18,766 bases of DNA, taken from assembly GCA_902489275.1 (NCBI GenBank), contig CABTZK010000031.1:1-18766 (forward strand). Reading direction: 5' to 3'. The translations under genes were made by a program, and so were the position numbers. The DNA comes from an uncultured Porphyromonadaceae bacterium (GTDB lineage: Bacteria > Bacteroidota > Bacteroidia > Bacteroidales > Muribaculaceae). Position 1 is the first letter of the stretch; the number at the start of each line of letters is the position of its first letter. Positions 14,126 through 18,766 of the stretch are shown here, piece by piece. The notes below the pieces were generated by a model, which saw only the letters and a program-made list of their open reading frames with translations, did not search any database and was not told the origin of the DNA.

Positions 14126-14481
14126 TGTTCACGTGTTCTTCGTATTCTTTGTTTGCTGTCTCATCGCATGTTCTATTTTCTCTTTTTGGAGTTTTCCCCT
14201 TTTTATCTTACTACCTTTCTACACTAGGATAAGTGATTGACAGTGAAAGAGAAAAGTGTAACACTTTGTCGGGGTTTATCCTACTACACCATCTGTCTAC
14301 ACCACTTCTTCTCTATTAAGCTGTAGAAGCGTAGAAGGATTGTAGTAAGCTATGTCGTAAGATGAATATCTTCTGTAATCCTTTCTCTTTCACTGTATTA
14401 TCCTTAGTTGTAGTAACGTAGTAAGGAGAATAGGAAAGAAAAGAGAAAGGGGTATTACAAAGGGAGTGCAACAACAGAGTG
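14126..14481. other. Gene-free gap with repeats, candidate replication origin or control region
   Basis: No gene is seen in these 356 bases between the primase-like and VapE-like genes. The gap is AT-rich and holds the GTAG-type repeats and the 14-bp inverted repeat listed separately. I found no clear TAnnTTTG box for the leftward primase-like gene. Confidence 0.6.
14204..14432. repeat. Cluster of four related GTAGwA repeats plus a 14-bp inverted repeat (origin-like)
   Basis: Four imperfect copies share a paired motif: a GTAGA or GTAGTA half, a short gap, then GTAGTAAG or GTAGAAGGA, often followed by ATAA. They lie at about 14204-14229 (minus), 14275-14305 (minus), 14321-14350 (plus) and 14408-14432 (plus), so two point each way. 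Between them, CAGTGAAAGAGAAA (14241-14254) is a perfect inverted match to TTTCTCTTTCACTG (14382-14395), and the flanks GGATAA / TTATCC extend the symmetry loosely. Iterated sites beside primase and SF3-type ATPase genes suggest an initiator-binding origin; an operator array is the alternative. Confidence 0.6.
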
Positions 14482-15675
14482 CTATGGTGGTTGCTCGGGG
14501 TAAATCTTTCGGACGGCATAAACATATACGGGATTGCCATTTATCCTGCGACACTCCCTCGTATAGCCCGCCTTTCGCAGGGCTTCGCCCATTCGTTTCG
14601 GAGAGAGGGGTTGTCGGGTATAGCAGGTGAGATACCCTACAATCTCCGAATTGGTCATATAGAAGCGTTTCGTAGCCATCTCAGCTTCCGAGGGAAATGT
14701 GAAGTAGCGGAGCAACAGCTCCATCTCTGCTGTATAGACTTGGAAGGCTTCGCTGTTTCTGTGCAACTCAACAATCTCTTCATCATTGAACCAATAGCGA
14801 AAGCCTTCATGCAGTAGTCGCTTAGCGTCACTGTAAACAGCATCCATCGGGATCGCCTTAGCACTGTCTATATCTATTGCCAAGACTTCAAAGGGAAGGA
14901 AACGCCTGCTCCCTGTAGGGTCTGTGAGAAAGTCGTTGCCATTGACCGATGCCACGAAGCTTGCCAAGTGGGGGTGCTCCTCAATATGCTTTTCGTAAGG
15001 CATACGGTACTTTACCTGCGGACAGGTTATAAGGTTCTTCAGTTCGTTTTCATCTCGCTTGTTGAGGGCTTTGAGTTGGTCGTCAATGTTGATGATGAGG
15101 TTTTGCCCGATAAGGCTCAGCACATCTTTCTCCTGCGGATATATCTTTCCTGTATAGCGGTAGTCGGATAGAGCTGGTGGGCAGAGCAGGTCTAGAAAGG
15201 TCGTTTTGAACTTGCCTTGCTCGCCTGTCAGCACAAGGCAGGTGTGATTGCGACACTGCTTGTCGTCCATAGCATTGGCTACTACGGCCACGAGCCACTT
15301 GGTAAGGTATTCCTTCCATTTCTCTGGATTGGCTACGCTCACGCAGTCGGCAAGGGCGGTAATTGCTCCTTTCTTGGCTTCTTCCATTATCGGTAAGCTG
15401 TGGAAATAGGCTTGTACGGGATTGACACGTGGGGAGAAATCGCTTTCGATGATGCTGTACAGGTTCTCGGGTGAGGTCTGTACATCGGCTTCCTTGTCCA
15501 AAGCCCGTTTGAGGGTATTGATGCGGTAGCGGTCTACGGCTGTGTAATCGTCCGTTCCTCGTGGACGGTACTCCGCTCGGTGCAGTACGGTATTGTATCG
15601 AAACTCGTACCGATCCGAAAGAAACTCTTCTATTTGAGCGTTCTTGGATGGGGTGTCATGCTCTTCTTTTTTCAT
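14482..15675 (-). CDS. VapE/VirE-type P-loop ATPase (SF3-helicase-like) with DUF3874-like C-terminus
   Basis: This 397-aa protein belongs to the virulence-associated-E family, whose members are P-loop ATPases near superfamily-3 helicases, common beside primases on mobile elements. The N-terminal 80 residues look like an adapter (RYEFRYNTVLHRAEYRP). The ATPase core has a Walker A motif GEQGKFKT (151-158), a Walker B region NLIINIDDQ (192-200), a sensor-like FVASVNGNDFL (about 240-250), and an arginine-finger candidate GSRRFLPFEV (255-264). The last 70 residues (MTNSEIVGYL..PLSPKRMGEALRKAGY..GNPVYVYAV) look like a winged helix of the DUF3874 kind. The start is ATG 15675; a nested hairpin lies in the leader at 15696-15740. 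With the toprim protein it probably forms a two-part helicase-primase. In NBU1 the corresponding orf3 is needed for excision. Confidence 0.88.
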   Translation of the reverse strand: MKKEEHDTPSKNAQIEEFLSDRYEFRYNTVLHRAEYRPRGTDDYTAVDRYRINTLKRALDKEADVQTSPENLYSIIESDFSPRVNPVQAYFHSLPIMEEAKKGAITALADCVSVANPEKWKEYLTKWLVAVVANAMDDKQCRNHTCLVLTGEQGKFKTTFLDLLCPPALSDYRYTGKIYPQEKDVLSLIGQNLIINIDDQLKALNKRDENELKNLITCPQVKYRMPYEKHIEEHPHLASFVASVNGNDFLTDPTGSRRFLPFEVLAIDIDSAKAIPMDAVYSDAKRLLHEGFRYWFNDEEIVELHRNSEAFQVYTAEMELLLRYFTFPSEAEMATKRFYMTNSEIVGYLTCYTRQPLSPKRMGEALRKAGYTRECRRINGNPVYVYAVRKIYPEQPP

Positions 15676-15695
15676 TGTTCGTACTTCTTCTATTT

Positions 15696-15740
15696 ACTTG
15701 GTTTTGAACTTTCATCCGAAAACGGATGCTGAAACCAAGT
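15696..15740 (-). promoter_or_regulatory. Nested hairpin in the leader of the VapE-like gene
   Basis: The outer arms ACTTGGTTT (15696-15704) and AAACCAAGT (15732-15740) are perfect 9-mers. The inner arms CATCCG (15713-15718) and CGGATG (15723-15728) close on AAAA. The structure sits 21 bases upstream of the ATG at 15675. It could be an operator, an attenuator-like leader hairpin or part of an origin. Confidence 0.6.
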
Positions 15741-16034
15741 TAGAGAGCCGAACGCACAATGCCAAGGTTTGCGAGGCTGTTGCTTCGAGGTACACAAAAA
15801 TGCTCCGAGAATGGGCGGGATAAACAGGAGAAATCGGAACTAAAACGCTCAAATGGCAAGATAAGAGACAAAAAAGCTCTGCAAGCGACTTCATCGGATT
15901 GCCAACGTCTGCATACTTTTTCTTTGAGAGAGAAAGGGACGGGTGTGTTCATTGGTAAGAGAGCCACTTCTATCTATATCAGAGTCACAAGTACGCACTT
16001 AGGAAAAGTGGGAGAAATAGGTACTGTTCTCTTG

Positions 16035-16112
16035 TACATTTGCCTGCGACTTCCTTTTGTTTCCCTTGATTTCATTGAGGCTTGGAACGAGGATTTCGCT
16101 TGCGTACATTTG
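16035..16112 (+). promoter_or_regulatory. Two TACATTTG promoter boxes before the excisionase-like operon
   Basis: GTACATTTGC occurs twice, with exact TAnnTTTG boxes at 16035-16042 and 16105-16112. The second has TTGG at 16082-16085, 19 bases upstream, as a fair -33 element and would start transcription near 16119, about 34 bases before ATG 16153. The first has no good -33 element and may be a duplicated, weaker start or a regulator site. Confidence 0.6.
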
Positions 16113-16152
16113 CATCAAACGAAGTAGAAATGACAATTAAAACGATATTGAT

Positions 16153-16431
16153 ATGAGATTTACCGCCATCGACACCTCCGCTTGGGAGGAACTGAAAAAG
16201 AGCATCGAAGAGTTGGCTCTTTGTATGAGAGAGAACTTTGGTACGAAGCCCGAACAGCCTGATTTGTTACATAACGGGGATGTGTGCCGAATACTGAACA
16301 TCAGCAAACGGACACTGCAACATTACCGAGATACATCGGTGTTGCCCTTTATCCAAATCGGGCATAAGTGCTATTACAAACGTGAGGACGTGGAAGCTCT
16401 CCTTGCAAAGTCTAATCCTCATAAAAACTAA
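16153..16431 (+). CDS. Excisionase-like helix-turn-helix protein (HTH_17/MerR-like), first of a pair
   Basis: This 92-aa protein probably binds DNA at the element ends and helps the integrase in excision, or regulates the excision genes. Residues 1-35 should form a helix (WEELKKSIEELALCMREN). The DNA-binding part is HNGDVCRILNISKRTLQHYRDTSVLPFIQIGHKCYYKREDVEALL (about 40-84): a helix-turn-helix followed by the wing GHKCYYK. That is the layout of the HTH_17 group that includes the CTnDOT proteins Xis2c and Xis2d. It is read from a TACATTTG promoter, and the second HTH gene begins 6 bases after its stop. The position corresponds to the small orf2/orf2x genes of NBU1. The family is sure; the excision role is inferred from position. 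Confidence 0.9.
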   Translation: MRFTAIDTSAWEELKKSIEELALCMRENFGTKPEQPDLLHNGDVCRILNISKRTLQHYRDTSVLPFIQIGHKCYYKREDVEALLAKSNPHKN

Positions 16432-16437
16432 ACGACT

Positions 16438-16740
16438 ATGGAATACGAAACAATCAACAAGGAAACGCCCGAGATGAAACAACTCATTTCGAGCATTCAA
16501 GAAGTGAGCAAACGTATGCGAGAGATTGCCCAAACGCATCGTCCGCTCTTCGGGGGCGAAATCTACCTCACGGGACGAGAGCTTTGTGAACATCTTTTCG
16601 TCAGCCCTCGCACCTTGCAGGACTATCGGGACAAGGGGATTATACCCTATACCCAAATAGCAGGCAAGATACTCTACCGTCTCTCCGACATCAACCGTCT
16701 GCTGCAAGAAAACTACATAAACAGAAGCCTGTATCGATGA
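16438..16740 (+). CDS. Excisionase-like helix-turn-helix protein, second of a pair
   Basis: This 100-aa protein is a paralogue of the one before it. The core LTGRELCEHLFVSPRTLQDYRDKGIIPYTQIAGKILYRLSDINRLL aligns without gaps to the first protein over RTLQxYRD, IP/LPxxQI and the YxxxD wing end. The N-terminal 50 residues are again helical (MKQLISSIQEVSKRMREIAQ). The gap to the first gene is 6 bases, so they are co-transcribed. Paired but diverged HTH proteins may bind neighbouring sites together, as known for Xis2c and Xis2d of CTnDOT. Its stop lies inside the stem-loop of the terminator at 16725-16760, so translation and termination overlap. The family is sure, the role inferred. Confidence 0.9.
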   Translation: MEYETINKETPEMKQLISSIQEVSKRMREIAQTHRPLFGGEIYLTGRELCEHLFVSPRTLQDYRDKGIIPYTQIAGKILYRLSDINRLLQENYINRSLYR

Positions 16741-16760
16741 CGGTACAGGCTTTCTTTTCT
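16725..16760 (+). terminator. Terminator of the excisionase-like operon
   Basis: A perfect 9-bp stem pairs AAGCCTGTA (16725-16733) with TACAGGCTT (16744-16752), followed by TCTTTTCT. The stop codon of the upstream gene (16738-16740) is in the loop. Confidence 0.85.
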
Positions 16761-16811
16761 CTTATTGCTCCATAATAATATCCAATCGTATGTGTTAAAT
16801 GCTCAAATTCC

Positions 16812-16843
16812 CTTGTTGGAATCTATAAAAACAGGTACCTTTG
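16812..16843 (+). promoter_or_regulatory. Promoter of the acetyltransferase gene
   Basis: CTTG at 16812-16815, then 20 bases, then TACCTTTG at 16836-16843 (exact TAnnTTTG). The predicted start near 16850 gives a leader of about 42 bases to ATG 16892. Confidence 0.7.
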
Positions 16844-16891
16844 TCGTAAAGCATATTACGTGTATAAAATCATCTATATCATACCAATAAC

Positions 16892-17386
16892 ATGGAAATA
16901 AATTTTGAAGCAGTAAATATGAAACTGCAAGAAAAGAAAACCTTAGAAGAGCAAGAGAGAAAACTCCTTCTACAGTTATGGAATGATGAGTATCCTATTA
17001 TCATATCGCATAGTTCGTTGCAGAGTTTTAATCGTTACTTAGATAGTTTAGAAAATGTCGTGCACTATTTATTGATAGACTTGTCGAAAAATGATATAAT
17101 CAAAGGCTGGGCTTTTACGTTTGATAGAGACAATCTTCGTTGGTTTGCTATTATACTATCTCCGACTATTCAAAAAAAAGGAATTGGACGTGCAATGCTG
17201 AAATTCCTTATGACTAAGGAGAAATCATTAAATGCTTGGGTTATTGACCATGATAGGTATATGAAATCTAATGGGCAACCATATCTGTCGCCTTTGCCAT
17301 TTTATGCAAAACTGGGATGTGAAGTATCAAAGAAAGAGGCATCAAAATCTGGAAACCTTTCCGTTGTCAGGATAAACTTTGAGTAG
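16892..17386 (+). CDS. GNAT-family N-acetyltransferase (cargo)
   Basis: This 164-aa protein is predicted to transfer an acetyl group from acetyl-CoA to an unknown amine. The GNAT motif A is visible as FAIILSPTIQKKGIGRAMLKFLM (about 85-107): a beta strand, then Q-x-x-G-x-G/R (QKKGIGR, 94-100) that binds the pyrophosphate of CoA, then a helix. The strand pair before it (VVHYLLIDL..IIKGWAFTFDRDN) fits beta 2-3 of the fold. Near the end, SPLPFYAKLGCEV is the usual motif B (FYxKxGF). Residues 1-40 are a charged helix and not diagnostic. The gene is AT-rich compared with the mobilization genes and has its own promoter, which suggests cargo gained separately. Resistance cannot be claimed, as the sequence does not look like a known aminoglycoside or streptogramin enzyme. 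Confidence 0.85.
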   Translation: MEINFEAVNMKLQEKKTLEEQERKLLLQLWNDEYPIIISHSSLQSFNRYLDSLENVVHYLLIDLSKNDIIKGWAFTFDRDNLRWFAIILSPTIQKKGIGRAMLKFLMTKEKSLNAWVIDHDRYMKSNGQPYLSPLPFYAKLGCEVSKKEASKSGNLSVVRINFE

Positions 17387-17448
17387 TATTTATTAAGGAA
17401 ATTCCAAAATCAATCCGACTAATTATTAACTCACATATCCTAATCTTT

Positions 17449-17850
17449 ATGATTATAAGTTCAAACATAAAAGCCACATTTCCGTGTGATTAGCAGAGAG
17501 TTTGGGAGGTCGTGACATCTCTTACCGATTATTCTTGGAGAAGTGATATTGAGAGAATAGAAGTCATCTCAGACACGCAATTTGCGGAGATAACAAAGAG
17601 TGGGCATAGGACAACTTTCACGATAACAAGACAAGAGCCTCGTTATTTGTGGGAGTTTGATTTGGAGAGTGACCATATAAAAGGGCATTGGATCGGTACT
17701 TTCAGTGGAAACGAAAAGACGACCACGATTGATTTTACAGAATACATTGAGCCTAAGAAATGGTTTCCCAAACTGCTTGTAAATATCTACTTGAAGTACA
17801 TGCAAGTCAGATATGTCAGGGATTTGAGGCAGGCGTTGAGAAGAATGTGA
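17449..17850 (+). pseudogene. SRPBCC-family (polyketide cyclase-like) gene broken by an in-frame TAG
   Basis: Starting at ATG 17449, the frame reads MIISSNIKATFPCD, then TAG (17491-17493), then QRVWEVVTSLTDYSWRSDIERIEV and on in the same frame to TGA 17848-17850. Without the stop the product would be 133 aa. The piece before the stop matches the normal first strand of this SRPBCC group (SNIKATF.C....VWEVVT), so the two parts were one gene and a single base change is the likely cause. The rest keeps the family blocks YSWRSD, TTFTI..EPRYLWEFDLE, KGHWIGTFS and TTIDFTEYIEPKKW. SRPBCC proteins form a deep pocket for small hydrophobic ligands; the ligand here is unknown. A restart at GTG 17512 would lack the first strand. 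Suppression of TAG is possible but unlikely, since the neighbouring acetyltransferase gene ends in TAG. Confidence 0.8.
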
Positions 17851-17881
17851 TCATAGATTTTGGTTCCAAAGTAGAAAAGCT

Positions 17882-18349
17882 ATGCCACAAATAACCAAAG
17901 GAGGAAAGTTTATCTTCGGCATCTCTCATATTCGAGAAGATTTGACAATTCAGATACCGGAGCAAGCAGTCCATGAATATGCGCTTACTGATATTGAAAA
18001 CATCATTCTGATTACAGGAAGTAAAGCGACTGGAGGCTTCTGTATAACGACCTATTCACTTCTTTCTTCTTCAAAACTGTGTCATATATTGACAGATTGC
18101 CCCCAACTAAGGGAACAGACGCTACCAATGGGCAAATTGATAACCTATAAAGGGAGGGGTTATACTTGGGTGCCAATAGGAAAAGGAGGAATAATCAGCC
18201 TAACCCCTGAATTGATGAGGACTTTAAGTTTGCAAGTCCATTCTGAATTATTGGCTATCAGAAGTAGCAATATCGCTTTCACAATGGGGGCAAAAGGGCC
18301 GTTGTGGGAAAAAGCGCAGACTTTCAATGGTGAAATTACACGATATTAA
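17882..18349 (+). CDS. Unrecognised 155-aa cargo protein with two AbrB/SpoVT-like hairpin repeats
   Basis: I do not recognise a named family. The protein seems to hold two copies of one unit. The first is GKFIFGISHIREDLTIQIPEQAVHEYALTDIENIILITGSKATGGF (about 8-53). The second is GRGYTWVPIGKGGIISLTPELMRTLSLQVHSELLAIRSSNIAFTMG (about 91-136). Each has a glycine-started strand, a strand with IxIP or ISLTPE, a short helix (AxxxYAL, LMRTLSL), and a strand with LITGS or AIRSS followed by a Gly-rich or hydrophobic end. This is the order of AbrB/SpoVT swapped-hairpin domains, often DNA-binding or antitoxin modules; the link is inference. It starts 31 bases after the broken SRPBCC gene, probably in the same transcript, and a terminator follows. 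No signal peptide or membrane segment is seen. Confidence 0.75.
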   Translation: MPQITKGGKFIFGISHIREDLTIQIPEQAVHEYALTDIENIILITGSKATGGFCITTYSLLSSSKLCHILTDCPQLREQTLPMGKLITYKGRGYTWVPIGKGGIISLTPELMRTLSLQVHSELLAIRSSNIAFTMGAKGPLWEKAQTFNGEITRY

Positions 18350-18355
18350 TCGTAG

Positions 18356-18395
18356 AAAGGACTTGCTCCATAAAACGAAGCAAGTCCTTTTTGTT
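18356..18395. terminator. Bidirectional terminator between cargo and integrase genes
   Basis: A perfect 12-bp stem pairs AAAGGACTTGCT (18356-18367) with AGCAAGTCCTTT (18379-18390) around an 11-base loop. On the plus strand a T-run follows. On the minus strand the stem is followed by CTACGATT, so the rightward direction is the better terminator. It lies between converging genes. Confidence 0.85.
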
Positions 18396-18400
18396 TAGTC

Positions 18401-18766
18401 TTAACCTCCCCTTTGTTGTATCACTCTGTCCATGTCCTTTGAAATCTTCTTGTCGGTGACTTGGGCGTAGATTTGCGTGCTGGCAATAGACGAATGCCCC
18501 ATCATCTTAGCAATGCTCTCGATAGGCACACCAGCCTCTAGCGTTAGCGTCCCAAACGTGTGTCTTGCACAGTGCCAAGTCAACGGAGTGCGGATGCCAC
18601 AAGCCAACCCCACGGCTTTGAGATGACGAAGTAGCTTCCAGTCGCTCATTGTATCGGGGAATATCTTGTAGTCTCCTCTGCTCTTCGCCTTCGTGTAAAG
18701 GGCGAGTATCTGCTCCGCTATCGGATGCAAGGGAATCAAACTCTCTACCTCCGTTTTCTGTCTTGC
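18401..18766 (-). CDS. Tyrosine recombinase/integrase, C-terminal catalytic part (N-terminus outside the window)
   Basis: The frame is open to the right edge, so about 122 C-terminal residues are seen. The visible part has KTEVESLIPLHP near the edge (the lead into the catalytic domain's middle, with a candidate beta-hairpin Lys), LTWHCARHTFGTL with the HxxR catalytic pair, LGAGVPxE-like LEAGVPIESIAKMMGHSS with the second conserved His, and STQIYAQVTDKKI with the nucleophile Tyr. The first catalytic Arg is off the window. A TTG at 18739 is inside the catalytic domain and is not the start. It ends in a short basic tail (RVIQQRGG). It probably integrates and excises the element; its gene usually lies near one end, so the attachment site is expected just beyond the right edge. 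It converges on the cargo with a shared terminator. Confidence 0.95.
   Translation of the reverse strand, partial: ARQKTEVESLIPLHPIAEQILALYTKAKSRGDYKIFPDTMSDWKLLRHLKAVGLACGIRTPLTWHCARHTFGTLTLEAGVPIESIAKMMGHSSIASTQIYAQVTDKKISKDMDRVIQQRGG

Larger units (their letters stand above)
15676..16152. other. Divergent control region between the replication genes and the excisionase-like operon
   Basis: This 477-base gap separates genes reading outward. It holds a nested hairpin (15696-15740) on the VapE side and two TAnnTTTG boxes (16035-16042 and 16105-16112) on the HTH side. A plus-strand open frame at 15759-16127 spans the first box and has no recognisable domain, so I do not call it. The middle part (15760-15960) shows nothing else I can support. 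Confidence 0.6.
11185..18766. mobile_element. NBU-like mobilizable integrated element (right end outside the window, left end approximate)
   Basis: Between about 11.1 kb and the right edge lie, in order, a MobV-type relaxase, a candidate oriT, a toprim primase-like gene, an origin-like repeat cluster, a VapE/SF3-type ATPase gene, two small HTH genes, cargo, and a tyrosine integrase. Bacteroides NBU1 is known to have the order int, orf2, orf2x, orf3, prmN1, oriT, mobN1, and to need these genes for excision; the match in order and type is close. No conjugation pore genes are visible, so the element is probably mobilized by a helper such as a CTnDOT-like element. The left boundary is a guess from composition and the end of the chromosomal lipoprotein transcript; the right boundary is not in view. 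Confidence 0.8.

Noticed and set aside
15759..16127. 122-codon plus-strand frame before the HTH pair
   Set aside because: It overlaps two promoter boxes of the next operon and shows no recognisable domain.
17491..17493. TAG recoded as an amino acid, as in some gut phages
   Set aside because: The acetyltransferase gene just upstream and the relaxase gene end properly at TAG, so reassignment is unlikely; a nonsense mutation is simpler.
1..18766. CRISPR array
   Set aside because: No regularly spaced repeats of 24-40 bases with unique spacers were found. The repeats at 14.2-14.4 kb are short, irregular and in both orientations.

Overview
The window looks like Bacteroidales (Bacteroidota) chromosome carrying an integrated mobilizable element. 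The evidence is a SusC/SusD outer-membrane pair, lipoproteins with Bacteroidota-style signals, and repeated promoters of the TTTG - N19-21 - TAnnTTTG type. It is also shown by the near absence of Shine-Dalgarno sequences and by mobilization genes of a Bacteroides type. I cannot fix the genus. By eye, the left 11 kb is GC-rich and the right 7.5 kb is clearly more AT-rich, most of all in the cargo genes.

Chromosomal part (1 to about 11.08 kb, all genes on the plus strand). It starts with the 3' end of a secreted-type protein gene. Next comes a self-contained two-gene unit (627-2487) with its own promoter and a strong terminator. It encodes a 126-aa Ala-rich helical protein and a 467-aa protein that resembles the DUF5309/SU10-type phage major capsid family. 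The capsid-like protein carries a hydrophobic, lipobox-like N-terminus, and no other phage gene is nearby. A U32-family (TrhP-like) iron-sulfur enzyme follows, then a long SusC/SusD nutrient-uptake pair, an intact tRNA-Lys(CTT) gene with promoter and terminator, and a surface lipoprotein gene. The lipoprotein gene holds a 10-C tract just after its lipidation signal.

Mobile element (about 11.1 kb to past the right edge). The order, read left to right, is MobV-type relaxase (-), candidate oriT, toprim primase-like protein (-), repeat-rich origin-like gap, VapE/SF3-type ATPase (-), two tandem paralogous HTH excisionase-like proteins (+), cargo (+), and the C-terminal part of a tyrosine integrase (-). 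This order parallels Bacteroides NBU-type mobilizable units (int, small HTH ORFs, orf3, primase, oriT, mob). No type IV secretion genes are seen, so transfer would need a helper element. The cargo is a GNAT acetyltransferase, an SRPBCC-family gene broken by one in-frame TAG, and an unrecognised protein that appears to hold two AbrB/SpoVT-like hairpin repeats.

The best candidates for something undescribed are the isolated capsid-like two-gene unit, the slippage-prone C tract in the lipoprotein gene, and the repeat/dyad structures of the mobile element (14.2-14.43 kb, 12.89-12.95 kb, 11.42-11.48 kb and 15.70-15.74 kb). Everything here was read by eye. Family names rest on recognised motifs, not on database searches.
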